From contig NZ_JAMJWE010000001.1 of NCBI RefSeq assembly GCF_023554105.1, forward strand, positions 1 through 64,000: a DNA stretch of 64,000 nt, in the 5' to 3' direction. Numbering within the stretch: the stretch's first letter is position 1; each line of letters begins with the position of its first letter. Both the position numbers and the translations under genes were made by a program. Of the stretch, positions 54,481 to 64,000 are shown piece by piece. The notes under the pieces were generated by a model. That model searched no databases, was not told where the DNA came from, and saw nothing but the letters and a program-made list of their open reading frames with translations. This stretch comes from Brucella sp. 21LCYQ03. GTDB taxonomy: Bacteria > Pseudomonadota > Alphaproteobacteria > Rhizobiales > Rhizobiaceae.

Positions 54481-56175
54481 CTATCTTTGTTTAGCCAAAC
54501 CTTGTTCGCGCATTTGGCTCAGCGTCATTTTTGGTGAGAGCGCTTCCGGATCGATGCGGATTTCAATGAGGCTCGGTTTGCCCGAACCCTCACACCGCTT
54601 GAATGCTTCCGCAAAATCTGCGGTCTTTTCCACGGTTTCGCCATGCAGGCCGTAGGCGCGGGCAAGCGCTGCAAAGTCAGGATTTGCAAGACCAGTGCCG
54701 GAGACACGTCCCGGATAGGTACGTTCCTGATGCATACGGATCGTGCCGTACATGCCGTTATTGACGACGATGAAAATCGCATTGGCACCATATTGCGCAG
54801 CCGTTGCGAGTTCCTGACCGTTCATCAGAAAACAGCCGTCACCAGCAAAACAGACGACCGTGCGTTCTGGCGCGGTGAGTTTTGCTGCCACTGCCGCCGG
54901 AACGCCATAGCCCATGGAGCCATTGGTTGGCGCCAGCTGGCTGCGATAGGTGCGATACTGATAGAAGCGGTGCGGCCATGCCGAATAATTGCCAGCGCCA
55001 TTGGTGATGATGGCATCATCAGGCAGATGTGCACGCAGCCATTCCATGATCTCGCCCATCTGAACGTCACCGGGAATTGTCGGCGTTTTCAGATTGTCGC
55101 GATAGTCGGCATTGGCGCTTTCAGCCCATGCCTTCCAGCTTGGATTGGCGATAGGCGCAAGCTTTGAAGCCGCTCTGGTGAAGGCCGCCATACTGGCATT
55201 GATCGGGATATCAGCATGATAGACACGGCCAAGTTCTTCCGCACCCGGATGGACATGGATGAGCTTCTGCTTTGGCACAGGGATATTGATAAGCTCATAG
55301 CCCTGCGTGGTCATTTCACCAAGGCGCGCGCCCACGACCAGCAATAGGTCTGAGTCTTTAACCCGCGCCGCAAGTTTCGGGCTGATCGATGTTCCCATTT
55401 CACCGGCATAAAGCGAATGATGATTGTCGAACATATCCTGACAGCGGAAGGATGCTGCAACAGGCAGCGACATGTTTTCAGCGAATGTTTGCAGGTCGCG
55501 AACCGCTTGCGCATTCCAGCCGCCGCCACCGACGATCATCAGTGGCCGCTCTGCCTTTTCGATAAGCGATTTCATGTCCTGTAATTGGTCGCTTCCCGGA
55601 TGCATCTCGACATGCTTGTAAGCCGGTGCATCGCTGACGGTTGTGTGTGATGTCAGCATATCTTCGGGCAGGGCGATGACCACAGGGCCGGGGCGCCCGT
55701 TGACTGCACGATGGAAAGCCTGACTAACCAGTTCCGGGATACGGGCGGGATCATCGATCTGCACCACCCATTTGGCCATCTGACCGAACATGCGGCGATA
55801 ATCAACTTCCTGAAATGCTTCACGTTCTACCTGATCGCTTGCAACTTGCCCGATGAACAGAAGCATCGGTGTGGAATCCTGAAAGGCGGTATGAACGCCG
55901 ACGGAGGCATTCGTTGCGCCGGGGCCGCGCGTGACAAAGCAGATGCCGGGCTTTCCGGTCAGCTTCCCATAGGCTTCCGCCATGTAAGCAGCGCCACCTT
56001 CCTGACGGCAGACAATCAAATCAATCTTGTCGCTTACGTCATGAAAAGCATCCAGCGCTGCAAGGTAACTTTCGCCGGGCACACAGAAAACGCGGTCGAC
56101 GCCATGAATGCCGAGTGCATCCACCAATATCTGACCGCCATTGCGTGTGTTGGAGTTGGTTGTGGATTTATGCAT
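54481..56175 (-). CDS. thiamine-diphosphate enzyme (acetolactate-synthase-like)
   Basis: 564 residues. The catalytic Glu lies in CRQEGGAAYMAEAYGKLTGK near residue 60; the central FAD/ADP-like domain contains RPLMIVGGGGWNAQAVRDLQ; the ThDP motif is CFAGDGCFLMNGQELATAAQ continuing to VVNNGMYGTIRMHQE. It resembles IlvB, but no regulatory ilvN follows, so a catabolic carboligase or 2-oxoacid decarboxylase is as likely. Last gene of the thiolase-SDR-TPP operon. Confidence 0.83.
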   Translation of the reverse strand: MHKSTTNSNTRNGGQILVDALGIHGVDRVFCVPGESYLAALDAFHDVSDKIDLIVCRQEGGAAYMAEAYGKLTGKPGICFVTRGPGATNASVGVHTAFQDSTPMLLFIGQVASDQVEREAFQEVDYRRMFGQMAKWVVQIDDPARIPELVSQAFHRAVNGRPGPVVIALPEDMLTSHTTVSDAPAYKHVEMHPGSDQLQDMKSLIEKAERPLMIVGGGGWNAQAVRDLQTFAENMSLPVAASFRCQDMFDNHHSLYAGEMGTSISPKLAARVKDSDLLLVVGARLGEMTTQGYELINIPVPKQKLIHVHPGAEELGRVYHADIPINASMAAFTRAASKLAPIANPSWKAWAESANADYRDNLKTPTIPGDVQMGEIMEWLRAHLPDDAIITNGAGNYSAWPHRFYQYRTYRSQLAPTNGSMGYGVPAAVAAKLTAPERTVVCFAGDGCFLMNGQELATAAQYGANAIFIVVNNGMYGTIRMHQERTYPGRVSGTGLANPDFAALARAYGLHGETVEKTADFAEAFKRCEGSGKPSLIEIRIDPEALSPKMTLSQMREQGLAKQR

Positions 56176-56220
56176 TTCCTAACCCTCACAATATCTGAAA
56201 AGCTTTGGCGCGTATGCGCT

Positions 56221-56985
56221 CTATTTCGGAGGCATACGCAGCGCACCATCGAGCCGAATGGTTTCGCCGTTGAGCATGCTGTTTTCGATAATATGCAGCG
56301 CGAGTGCCGCATATTCGTCTGGTCGACCCAGACGCGGGGGGAAAGGAACCATCTGGCCCAGCGCATCCTGTGCAGGTTGCGGCAGGCCTTTGAGCATGGG
56401 AGTTTCAAAAATGCCGGGTGCGATGGCGCATACGCGAATGCCAAGCGGCGCTAATTCACGCGCAGCAGGCAGGGTCAGGCCAACGATGCCGCCTTTAGAC
56501 GCTGCATAGGCTGTCTGGCCGATCTGGCCGTCAAAGGCCGCAACCGATGCCGTATTGATGACAACGCCGCGCTCGCCTGTTGGCAGCGCTTCGCTTTTGG
56601 ATGCGACATCGGCGAAAAGCCGCAACAGATTGAACGAACCGATCAGGTTGATTTCAACAGCGCGACGGAAATCATCGAGCGGCATGACACTGCCATCACG
56701 CGCCAGCATTTTCTTTGCTGGTGCTACGCCCGCGCAATTGACCAGAATATGCGGTAATCCGAGCTTTTCGCCGATCGCCTTGAAGGCAGCTTCTGCACTC
56801 GCTGCGTCCGATACGTTGCATTGAATAGCGACGCCGCCAATCGCGGCTGCAACCGTATTTGCACCGTCAATGTTGAAGTCGAGGATTGCAACTTTCGCAC
56901 CCTTGGCCGTTAGAGCCTGAGCAGTTGCAGCTCCCAGACCCGATGCACCACCGCTGACGATGGCGATTTTTCCTTCAATATCCAT
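56221..56985 (-). CDS. short-chain dehydrogenase (3-hydroxyacyl-CoA dehydrogenase type II-like)
   Basis: 254 residues. NAD motif IVSGGASGLGAATAQALTAK, Asp at VAILDFN (NAD preference), NCAGVAPAKK, and the Tyr-x3-Lys pair in TAYAASKGGIVGLTLPAARE with Ser in NTASVAAFDG. Sequence and length fit the HSD17B10-type 3-hydroxy-2-methylbutyryl-CoA dehydrogenases of isoleucine or branched fatty-acid breakdown. It lies 12 bp after the thiolase gene, the next enzyme in such a pathway. Confidence 0.87.
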   Translation of the reverse strand: MDIEGKIAIVSGGASGLGAATAQALTAKGAKVAILDFNIDGANTVAAAIGGVAIQCNVSDAASAEAAFKAIGEKLGLPHILVNCAGVAPAKKMLARDGSVMPLDDFRRAVEINLIGSFNLLRLFADVASKSEALPTGERGVVINTASVAAFDGQIGQTAYAASKGGIVGLTLPAARELAPLGIRVCAIAPGIFETPMLKGLPQPAQDALGQMVPFPPRLGRPDEYAALALHIIENSMLNGETIRLDGALRMPPK

Positions 56986-56997
56986 TTGTTCCCCCGC

Positions 56998-58164
56998 TTA
57001 AAGCGCTTCCAATGCAATGGCAGTTGCTTCGCCGCCACCGATACAGACAGAAGCCATTCCACGCTTAAGATCGTTCTGCTTCATGGCATGAAGCAGCGTG
57101 ACGATGATGCGTGCGCCAGAGCAGCCAATCGGATGGCCCATAGCGCAGGCACCGCCATGGATATTCACCTTGTCGGCGGGGAGGTCGAGTTCCTGCATTG
57201 CAGCCATAACAACAACGGCGAAAGCTTCATTGATTTCAAACAAATCAATGTCGCGTACATTCCAGCCAGTTTTGTCGAAGAGTTTCCGCATCGCAAAAAT
57301 CGGGGCTGTGGTAAAAAGGGCAGGTTGTTGCGCGTGGCTTGCATGATCGCGAATAATCGCAAGCGGTTCTATGCGAAGCTGTTCAGCTTTGGATAGGCGC
57401 ATCAGGGTGAGGGATGCTGCACCATCTGAAATAGATGAGGAATTAGCGGCTGTAATTGTGCCGCCTTCGCGGAAGGCAGGTTTGAGGTTTGGTATTTTTT
57501 CAGGCTTTGCGCGGGTTGGCTGCTCATCGCGGTCAAGCTCTGCAACATTGACCAACTCTTTCGCGAAATAGCCCGCTTCGTTAGCTTTGAGTGAACGCGA
57601 AAGTGAGCGGAGGGCAAATTCGTCCTGCTGCTGACGCGTGAACTGGTAGTGGTCGGCGGTTTCTTCCGCGAATGTCCCCATGGCGCGGCCTTTGTCATAG
57701 GCGTCTTCAAGACCGTCGAGGAACATGTGATCGTAGATTTTTCCGTGGCCCATGCGATAGCCACCGCGTGCTTTTTCAAGCAGATAAGGCGAATTGGTCA
57801 TGCTTTCCATGCCGCCAGCAACCACAATGTCCGCACTTCCTGCGGAAATAAGATCGGCACCCAGCATGACGGTTTTCATGCCCGATCCGCAAACCTTGTT
57901 GATGGTCGAGCAGGGTGTGTGTTGGGAAAGGCCAGCATAGATTGCGGCCTGACGTCCGGGTGCCTGTCCCAGTCCTGCGGGCAGCACGCATCCCATCAGC
58001 ACTTCGTCGATCTGATCCGGGCTAAGCTTAGCTCTGCTAACCGCTTCCTTAATTGTGACAGCGCCGAGTGCTGTTGCACTCTCCCCCTTGAGCGCGCCTT
58101 GAAAACTTCCGATTGGTGTTCGTACCGCACTGGCGATCACGATCGGATCTTTTAGGTCTGACAT
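56998..58164 (-). CDS. acetyl-CoA C-acyltransferase (thiolase)
   Basis: 388 residues from MSDLKDPIVIASAVRTPIGS, with aggagg upstream. Catalytic Cys in PCSTINKVCGSGMKTVMLGA, His in GGACAMGHPIGCSGARIIVT and the final Cys in GMASVCIGGGEATAIAL. Intact biosynthetic/degradative thiolase. With the downstream SDR it could perform the last two steps of a beta-oxidation of 2-methyl-branched or short acyl-CoA. Confidence 0.9.
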   Translation of the reverse strand: MSDLKDPIVIASAVRTPIGSFQGALKGESATALGAVTIKEAVSRAKLSPDQIDEVLMGCVLPAGLGQAPGRQAAIYAGLSQHTPCSTINKVCGSGMKTVMLGADLISAGSADIVVAGGMESMTNSPYLLEKARGGYRMGHGKIYDHMFLDGLEDAYDKGRAMGTFAEETADHYQFTRQQQDEFALRSLSRSLKANEAGYFAKELVNVAELDRDEQPTRAKPEKIPNLKPAFREGGTITAANSSSISDGAASLTLMRLSKAEQLRIEPLAIIRDHASHAQQPALFTTAPIFAMRKLFDKTGWNVRDIDLFEINEAFAVVVMAAMQELDLPADKVNIHGGACAMGHPIGCSGARIIVTLLHAMKQNDLKRGMASVCIGGGEATAIALEAL

Positions 58165-58275
58165 TTGTTTCCTCCTCACAAACGCATTAGAGATAACAAC
58201 ATAGCGGAGGCCGTGAAAACAGCCTAAATATCATGAGCAACACTCATGAACTCATGTTGTGGAGGTATGGATAAA

Positions 58276-59082
58276 ATGCGTGAGACGAATTCAGGCAAAA
58301 TCCGTGTGGGTATTGGCGGCTGGGCTTTTGAGGAGTGGGACAAGAGTTTCTATCCGGAAAAGCTCTCCAAGAAGCGCCAACTCGAATATGCTTCGAGCAA
58401 GCTGACCTCCATCGAAATTAACAGCACCTATTATGGCCCGCAGAAGCCCACGACCTTTGCCAAGTGGCATGACGAAACGCCGGATGACTTCGTTTTTTCG
58501 CTCAAAGCACCGCGTTCCTCGACCAACAAACGTGTTTTGGCTGAAGCAGGCGAGGCAATCGAGAAATTCGTGACCGGCGGCCTTCTTGAACTGAAAGACA
58601 AGCTCGGTGTCATCAACTGGCAGTTCATGGGCACGAAGAAATTCGATCCTACCGATTTTGAAGCTTTCCTCAAGCTTCTGCCAAAACGCGTCGATGGACG
58701 TGATCTGCGCCACGCTGTGGAGGTGCGTGACGACAGTTTCAATTCGCCAGATTTCATTGCGTTGCTGCGGGAATATGGTGTTGCGGTGGTGATTGCGGGC
58801 GACAGCAAATTCGTGGAAATCGCCGACATGACGGCGCCTTTTGCCTATCTGCGCATCATGGGTACACAGGAAGACTTGAGGCTTGGTTACAGTCAGGGCG
58901 AGCTTGACCATTGGGCAGAGCGGGCCAAAGCAATAGCGGCGGGTCATGTGCCCGATAGCCTTAAAACCATCACAACACCGCTTGCTGACAACGTGGCGCG
59001 TGATGTCTATCTTTATGTCATCAGCGGCCATAAGGCGCACAATCCACACGCTGCCATGGCCTTGATTGATCGTTTGAAATGA
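58276..59082 (+). CDS. DUF72 family protein
   Basis: 268 residues. The TIM-barrel-like DUF72 pattern: [57 protein letters not shown], and [20 protein letters not shown]. Widespread and without a settled function. Start ambiguous: ATG at 58267 or 58276; ggagg fits the latter better. Upstream of the D-aminopeptidase gene by 43 bp on the same strand. Confidence 0.85.
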   Translation: MRETNSGKIRVGIGGWAFEEWDKSFYPEKLSKKRQLEYASSKLTSIEINSTYYGPQKPTTFAKWHDETPDDFVFSLKAPRSSTNKRVLAEAGEAIEKFVTGGLLELKDKLGVINWQFMGTKKFDPTDFEAFLKLLPKRVDGRDLRHAVEVRDDSFNSPDFIALLREYGVAVVIAGDSKFVEIADMTAPFAYLRIMGTQEDLRLGYSQGELDHWAERAKAIAAGHVPDSLKTITTPLADNVARDVYLYVISGHKAHNPHAAMALIDRLK

Positions 59083-59125
59083 TGGCTCTTACCACGCATT
59101 GAATTATGTGAGTCCTGAGTCGATC

Positions 59126-60688
59126 ATGTCCAAGTTTGATACGTCCGCCCTTGAAGCCTTTGTTCGTCACATTCCCCAAAATTACAAAGGTCCGGGCGGC
59201 GTTGTTGCCGTTTTGAAGGACGGCGAGGTCGTGTTGCAGCACGCCTGGGGTTTTGCAGATCTTCGCACCCGCAAGCCGATGACGGTCGAAACGCGGATGC
59301 CGATTTGTTCGGTCAGCAAGCAGTTTACCTGTGGTGTGTTGCTTGATGCCGTGGGCGAGCCGGAGTTGCTCGATGATGCGCTTGAAGCCTATCTCGACAA
59401 ATTCGAAGGCGAGCGCCCCGCCGTTCGTGATCTTTGCAACAACCAGTCTGGCCTGCGCGATTATTGGGCGCTGACAGTTCTCTGTGGTGCCGATCCGGAA
59501 GGTGTGTTTCTGCCGGAGCAGGCACAAAGCCTGTTGCGCCGTCTCAAGACCACGCATTTTGAACCGGGCTCGCATTACTCTTATTGCAACGGCAATTTCC
59601 GCATTCTTGCAGACCTCATCGAAGCGCATACCGGGCGCACGCTGGTCGATCTGCTGTCTGAGCGGATATTCAAGCCTGCTGGCATGAAGCGTGCCGAGCT
59701 TATCCCCGATACGGCGCTGTTTGATGAATGTACGGGTTATGAGGGCGATACAGTTCGCGGCTTCTTGCCTGCAACCAATCGCATTCAATGGATGGGCGAT
59801 GCAGGCATCTGCGCATCACTCAATGACATGATTGCCTGGGAGCAGTTCATCGATGCAACGCGCGACGAGGAGGGCGGGCTTTATCGTCGGTTGAGCGGTC
59901 TGCAAACTTTCAAAGACGGTGTCGTGGCGCCTTATGGCTTTGGCCTCAAATTTGAAGAAGCAGGCGGAAAGCGCCTGACAGGCCATGGTGGTGCATTGCG
60001 CGGCTGGCGCTGTCAGCGCTGGCATTGCGCGGATGAACGCCTTTCGACAATCGCCATGTTCAATTTTGAAGGCGGGGCTTCCGATGTTGCCTTCAAACTG
60101 ATGAATATTGCGCTGGGTGTATCGTCATCCGAAATATTGCGGGTGGAGGCTGATGCGGCATGGTATGGCTCGTGGCTGGATGAAGAAACCGGGCTTGTAC
60201 TCAGCCTTGAGGATGCTGGCCTTGGTCGGCTGCGGGCGCGTTTTGGTACCAGCCCGGAAATGATGGATGTGGTGGGCGCAAATGAAGCGCGTTCAGCCAT
60301 GACAACGATCCGTCGCGATGGCGAGACAATTGAACTTGTGCGGGCCACTGAAAATCTGCGCTTGAGCATGAAGCGCGTTAAAGGCGAAGCCAAACACGAC
60401 ATTATTGGCCGCTATCATAGCGATGAACTCGATGCCGATCTGTTGCTCGTTTCCGAAGGTGGTGCGATTTATGGTGCATTTGAGGGCTTCCTTGGCAAAA
60501 GCGACATGTACCCGCTTTATAGTGTCGGGGCGGATGTCTGGCTGATGCCTGTTCAGCGCTCGATGGATGCGCCATCGCCGGGCGAGTGGAAGCTTGTTTT
60601 CCGCCGCAATGAGAAGGGCGCAATCACAGATTTGAGCGTCGGCTGCTGGCTTGCACGCGGTGTTGAATACAGGAGAGTTCAGCCATGA
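59126..60688 (+). CDS. dap: D-aminopeptidase
   Basis: 520 residues, exactly the length of the Ochrobactrum anthropi D-aminopeptidase (the structurally known penicillin-binding-protein-like enzyme), and similar along its whole length as I remember it. The SxxK pair in [20 protein letters not shown] is Ser62-Lys65, the Tyr motif is [12 protein letters not shown] and the third motif is [16 protein letters not shown]. Two beta-barrel domains follow from about 330. It releases N-terminal D-residues from D-Ala-containing peptides and amides. Cytoplasmic, no signal peptide. Its stop overlaps the OsmC start (ATGA). Confidence 0.93.
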   Translation: MSKFDTSALEAFVRHIPQNYKGPGGVVAVLKDGEVVLQHAWGFADLRTRKPMTVETRMPICSVSKQFTCGVLLDAVGEPELLDDALEAYLDKFEGERPAVRDLCNNQSGLRDYWALTVLCGADPEGVFLPEQAQSLLRRLKTTHFEPGSHYSYCNGNFRILADLIEAHTGRTLVDLLSERIFKPAGMKRAELIPDTALFDECTGYEGDTVRGFLPATNRIQWMGDAGICASLNDMIAWEQFIDATRDEEGGLYRRLSGLQTFKDGVVAPYGFGLKFEEAGGKRLTGHGGALRGWRCQRWHCADERLSTIAMFNFEGGASDVAFKLMNIALGVSSSEILRVEADAAWYGSWLDEETGLVLSLEDAGLGRLRARFGTSPEMMDVVGANEARSAMTTIRRDGETIELVRATENLRLSMKRVKGEAKHDIIGRYHSDELDADLLLVSEGGAIYGAFEGFLGKSDMYPLYSVGADVWLMPVQRSMDAPSPGEWKLVFRRNEKGAITDLSVGCWLARGVEYRRVQP

Positions 60689-61107
60689 GTGAACTGAAAG
60701 TCAGAACCCGCGAAACCGGCGCAGTCGCGGAGATGCCACATGGCAAACTGCCGACGATCACAACGCCGACAGGCGGTACGATTGATATTGTAACAAGCGT
60801 CAGCCTGCCGGGTTTTAATCCGCTTGATCTGATCTATGCATCGGTTGCTGCCTGTATGGCGCTGAGTGCGCGCATTGCTGCGACCAAGCTCGAATTGCGT
60901 GAAAAGCTCACAGATGTTCGGGTGGAAGTAAAAGGCGATAAGGCCCATGAAGGTCCGTCACGCATCGAACGATTCGATATAACATTCCATTTTGATGGTG
61001 ATCTGAGCGACGATGAAAAGCATCGTCTTGCGGAAATGGCTGAGGAAATCTGCACCGTCAGCAATACGCTGCGTGGTGATCCGCAGTTTGACCTCAAAGT
61101 ATCTTGA
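60685..61107 (+). CDS. OsmC family protein
   Basis: 140 residues. The redox-active Cys pair typical of OsmC/Ohr is in [20 protein letters not shown] and [19 protein letters not shown]. Proteins of this family reduce organic hydroperoxides using thiols. The ATG overlaps the TGA of dap by four bases, so the pair is translationally coupled, though their known roles are unrelated. Convergent with the regulator downstream, with which it is directly adjacent. Confidence 0.86.
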   Translation: MSELKVRTRETGAVAEMPHGKLPTITTPTGGTIDIVTSVSLPGFNPLDLIYASVAACMALSARIAATKLELREKLTDVRVEVKGDKAHEGPSRIERFDITFHFDGDLSDDEKHRLAEMAEEICTVSNTLRGDPQFDLKVS

Positions 61108-61833
61108 TCATATTGCTTCGCGGATACGTCCAATACCGAAAGTGATAACGTTTTCCATCGCAGCCCGCGCTTTTTGACGGTCGCGCGATGCAATTGCATG
61201 AGCAATGCGCAGGTGATTGGCAGCGCATTCGGCAATGCCTTCCGGCGAACTTGCAGGCGAAGACAGCTGGAAGGAAATGGCGAGTGCCGCCTCAATCAAA
61301 CCGCTGACCGAGCGCATGAACGGGTTTCCCGACATGCGGGCAATCGCCAGATGAAACTCCAGATCGACCTTGGCTATGGATTCAGGCGTATGCTTGGGAT
61401 CATCAAACTTTGCAGCTAAAGCATAAAGCTCGACAAGTTCTTCACTGGTTGCGTTTTTTGCCGCCGCTGCCGCAGCCGCTGGTTCCAACGCCATGCGCAT
61501 CTCGGCCAGATGATCGACAAACACTTCATCAAAGCCAGCCTCAAAGCGCCATGTCAGCACGTCGGGATCAAAGAAGTTCCACGAGCTTGCACCCAAAACA
61601 CGGGTTCCGACTTTGGCCTTTGGTTCGATCAGGCGTTTTGCGGAAAGAGTTTTCATAGCCTCGCGCAAAACAGTACGGGAAACGCCAAAGCGCAACGACA
61701 ACTCGTTATCGCCCGGAAGGATGGAGCCTTCGGGAATGGTGCCCGCAACAATGCCGCGACCGAGTTCTCCTACGACAACTGCGTGGCTGTTATGCCGCTT
61801 GCGTCCGGTTATGGCCGTTTCCAGTAATCCCAA
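61108..61833 (-). CDS. GntR family regulator, FadR/FCD subgroup
   Basis: 241 residues. Winged helix: SILPGDNELSLRFGVSRTVL, then REAMKTLSAKRLIEPKAKVG. The FCD effector domain has metal-binding Asp/His: EMRMALEPAAA, DLEFHLAIARMSGN and NHLRIAHAIASRD. It starts one base after the yjfF-like stop, so it is the last gene of the sugar importer operon and probably its repressor. It resembles galactonate-type regulators; effector not known. Confidence 0.87.
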   Translation of the reverse strand: MGLLETAITGRKRHNSHAVVVGELGRGIVAGTIPEGSILPGDNELSLRFGVSRTVLREAMKTLSAKRLIEPKAKVGTRVLGASSWNFFDPDVLTWRFEAGFDEVFVDHLAEMRMALEPAAAAAAAKNATSEELVELYALAAKFDDPKHTPESIAKVDLEFHLAIARMSGNPFMRSVSGLIEAALAISFQLSSPASSPEGIAECAANHLRIAHAIASRDRQKARAAMENVITFGIGRIREAI

Positions 61834-61834
61834 T

Positions 61835-62821
61835 TCAGGCCTCCTTCATGCGTTGTTTGGCAATCCTTAGATCGGAAAACCATACAAGTCCTCGCTGTAG
61901 CGCAATGAACAGGAACAGCAAGATACCAATCGCTATTTTTGTCCACCACGAAGACAGCGTTCCATCGAAAACGATATAGGTCTGTATCAGCCCCTGTATC
62001 ATAATGCCGACAAAAGTGCCTGCCACCAGACCCGCACCGCCGGTCAATAGCGTTCCACCAATGACAACCGACGCAATGGCATCAAGTTCAACGCCCACCG
62101 TTGCCAGCGAATAGCCCGACGATGTGTAGAGCGTATAGACGATGCCAGCGAGACCGGAAAGCACACCCGACATGGTATAGATGCCGATTGTTGTGCGGCC
62201 AATCGGTACGCCCATCAGTTCTGCTGATTGTGCATTGCCGCCAAGCGCATAGATATTGGCGCCAAAGCGTGTGCGATGCGCGATAATGCCTGCAATGATG
62301 AAGACTGCGAGCATTAGCATGGCGATGAAGGTTAGCCGTCCTCCACCCGGAAGCCGGAAGTAAAAGCCTTGTAATGTATCGATGAACGGGTGCGAAATGG
62401 GCACTGATTGGGTTGAAATCAGAAATGCCGCGCCGCGTGCCAGAAACATGCCCGCGAGCGTTGCCACAAAGGGCGGAATGCCAAGGAAATGGATCATCAT
62501 CCCCATCCATGCGCCAAATAGTGCGGCAATCACGAGCACGAGGCCGAAAGCAATGAGCGGATGCACGCCCAGTTGCCCGACAAGGACAGCCACAAAAACG
62601 CTGGTAAAGGCGATGACTGAACCGACTGAAAGGTCGATGCCGCCAGAGATGATCACAAAGGTCATGCCGACGGCAGCGATGCCGAGAAAGGCATTATCGG
62701 TCAAAAGATTGCCGATCACCCGCGTTGAAAGCATGTTCGGAAACTGGATAACGCAGATAGCATAGGCGAGCAGGAAAATTGCGACAGTTGTAACGAAAGG
62801 CAGATTGCGAAGCACTCTCAT
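61835..62821 (-). CDS. yjfF: sugar ABC transporter permease (YjfF-like)
   Basis: 328 residues, eight to ten membrane helices. Permease signature GIDLSVGSVIAFTSVFVAVL and LDAIASVVIGGTLLTGGAGL, typical of RbsC/YjfF. It overlaps the upstream permease stop by four bases. Best match is the galactofuranose importer (YtfQ-YtfR-YtfT-YjfF), but ribose-family paralogues cannot be excluded. Confidence 0.82.
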   Translation of the reverse strand: MRVLRNLPFVTTVAIFLLAYAICVIQFPNMLSTRVIGNLLTDNAFLGIAAVGMTFVIISGGIDLSVGSVIAFTSVFVAVLVGQLGVHPLIAFGLVLVIAALFGAWMGMMIHFLGIPPFVATLAGMFLARGAAFLISTQSVPISHPFIDTLQGFYFRLPGGGRLTFIAMLMLAVFIIAGIIAHRTRFGANIYALGGNAQSAELMGVPIGRTTIGIYTMSGVLSGLAGIVYTLYTSSGYSLATVGVELDAIASVVIGGTLLTGGAGLVAGTFVGIMIQGLIQTYIVFDGTLSSWWTKIAIGILLFLFIALQRGLVWFSDLRIAKQRMKEA

Positions 62822-63852
62822 TGCCGTGCTCCTTGGTGCGTTGGCTTTGCGGCGTTGTTTTTGCGTTCAGCACGCAGGAAGGTGAAGAAGCTGACGATTG
62901 CAGGCGACTGGAATGTCAGAACGATGACGATAATGCCCGCCTTGATGATGAGGTTGAATTCCGGTGGGAAACCAGCCATCAAAATGCCGGTATTGATCGA
63001 CTGAATGATCAGTGCGCCGAGTAGCGATGCCATGATAGAGAAGCGTCCGCCATTTAGTGATGTGCCACCGATGACGACCGCCAGAATGGCGTCGAGCTCG
63101 AGCCAGAGACCGGCATTGTTGGCATCAGCGCCGCGAATATCAGCGGTGGCGATTAGTCCGGCCAGAGCAGCGCAAAGGCCAGAAACTGCATAGACACTGA
63201 ACAGGAGAAAGCGGGCTTTGACACCTGCCAGCATTGCCGCACGGCGATTGATGCCGGTTGCTTCAATCAAAAAACCCAGTGCGGTCGAGCGTACGATAAG
63301 GCCGACTGCAAGGCCTGCGAAAATCCAGATCAGAACCGGGATCGGCACACCAAGGAATGAGCCGGAACCCAGTGCAGCAAAGGAATCATTGTTGAAGGTG
63401 AGGATTGCGCCTTCGGTGATAAGCTGGGCGATACCACGCCCCGCGACCATCAATATCAGCGTTGCGATGATGGGCTGGATATCGAAAACGGCCACAAGAA
63501 AGCCGTTCCACAAGCCGCAGACCAGGCCTACGCCGAGTGCGACAGGAATGACAATCGCCAGCGGATAGCCTGCAACGATGAGCGATGCAGCCGTTGCGCC
63601 GCTGATTGCCATGACCGCGCCAACCGACAGATCAATGCCGCGGGTTGCGATCACCAATGTCATGCCAACCGCGAGAATGGCGACAGGTGCAGCACGCACC
63701 AGAATATCGATCAGGCTTCCGTAAAGGCGTCCGTTCTGAAAGGAAATGCCGAGAAAACCCGGCGCAATGATGGTGTTGGCCGCCAGAATAAGCGCGAGGG
63801 CTGCCAGCTGGGGGCTTAGTCTTTTAAGTTTTTTGGCCATGCGAGCGATCAT
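62818..63852 (-). CDS. ytfT: sugar ABC transporter permease (YtfT-like)
   Basis: 344 residues. Helices around TRGIDLSVGAVMAISGATAA and LELDAILAVVIGGTSLNGGR, with TGINRRAAMLAGVKARFLLF as the coupling segment. The start overlaps the ATPase stop (ATGA, 63849-63852). Together with the yjfF-like gene it gives the heterodimeric channel of this importer type. Confidence 0.83.
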   Translation of the reverse strand: MIARMAKKLKRLSPQLAALALILAANTIIAPGFLGISFQNGRLYGSLIDILVRAAPVAILAVGMTLVIATRGIDLSVGAVMAISGATAASLIVAGYPLAIVIPVALGVGLVCGLWNGFLVAVFDIQPIIATLILMVAGRGIAQLITEGAILTFNNDSFAALGSGSFLGVPIPVLIWIFAGLAVGLIVRSTALGFLIEATGINRRAAMLAGVKARFLLFSVYAVSGLCAALAGLIATADIRGADANNAGLWLELDAILAVVIGGTSLNGGRFSIMASLLGALIIQSINTGILMAGFPPEFNLIIKAGIIVIVLTFQSPAIVSFFTFLRAERKNNAAKPTHQGARQ

Positions 63853-64000
63853 GCTGCGGCTTCCTTATCGCTTCCGGTCTCAGCAATCGCACGCACGATA
63901 TTATCGGCAGTGATTTCTTCGCCTTTGAGTTCCGCCACATGGCGGCGGTCGGAGAGCACGACAACGCGGTTTGCTACGGCTGCAAGCTCTTCAAATTCCG
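63849..64000 (-). CDS. ytfR: sugar ABC transporter ATP-binding protein, C-terminal end (partial)
   Basis: The last 50 codons of a gene that continues past the right edge. FEELAAVANRVVVLSDRRHV, then AELKGEEITADNIVRAIAET, is the usual C-terminal part of duplicated-ATPase sugar importers (RbsA/YtfR). No ATPase motifs fall within the window; the assignment rests on this tail and on the permeases that follow. Confidence 0.75.
   Translation of the reverse strand, partial: EFEELAAVANRVVVLSDRRHVAELKGEEITADNIVRAIAETGSDKEAAA

Noticed and set aside
54481..56175. Assigning the ThDP enzyme as ilvB of branched-chain amino-acid synthesis
   Set aside because: No ilvN or ilvC is adjacent and the gene follows a thiolase and an acyl-CoA-type dehydrogenase, so a biosynthetic role is not supported by context.

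Overview
The window reads as chromosomal DNA of an Ochrobactrum/Brucella-type alphaproteobacterium (Brucellaceae). The basis is the alphaproteobacterial gene orders (rpmH-rnpA-yidC, engB, argB; def-fmt-truA; split pntA plus pntB beside an aa3 oxidase subunit IV), and a 520-residue D-aminopeptidase that, from memory, closely resembles the crystallised Ochrobactrum anthropi enzyme. Species cannot be fixed by eye. No rRNA, tRNA, CRISPR array or intact insertion sequence was seen.

Layout. 1-600: decayed serine recombinase. 0.7-16 kb: housekeeping block with rmuC, def-fmt-truA, dapE, dapD, a LOG protein, a HAD phosphatase, argB, engB, yidC, rnpA and rpmH. It is interrupted by a transglutaminase-like cysteine peptidase and a tandem pair of nearly identical 75-residue secreted proteins. 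16-27 kb: RidA, a DUF4105 membrane protein, msrPQ, a secreted esterase, a CobW-type metallochaperone with a WD40 partner behind a Zur-like box, a creatininase-family enzyme, MarR and LacI regulators, a 2-hydroxyacid dehydrogenase and a class I amidotransferase. 28-33 kb: a GGDEF-EAL protein, dispersed repeats, a serine hydrolase and a FeeM-like N-acyltransferase. 33-37 kb: oxidase subunit IV and the proton-translocating transhydrogenase. 37-46.5 kb: a secreted ClpP-like protein, an SAF-domain oxidoreductase, HAD, MaoC, rpsU, a TPR lipoprotein, a VOC protein and metQ/metNI.

46.7-58.2 kb is catabolic: a branched-chain-type ABC importer (livKGFHM order) followed by a GMC oxidoreductase, a divergent LysR regulator, then a thiolase-SDR-TPP enzyme operon. 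58-61 kb: DUF72, D-aminopeptidase and OsmC. 61-64 kb: a GntR/FadR regulator and a YtfR-YtfT-YjfF-type sugar importer cut by the right edge.

The most interesting unexplained items are the cobW-WD40 pair with its Zur-like operator, the orphan FeeM-like acyltransferase, the secreted ClpP-like protein, the duplicated 75-residue genes, a perfect inverted repeat in the LysR leader, a candidate 29-residue membrane peptide, and a dispersed repeat family fused in frame upstream of pntA. All homology calls come from recognition of residues; nothing was searched.
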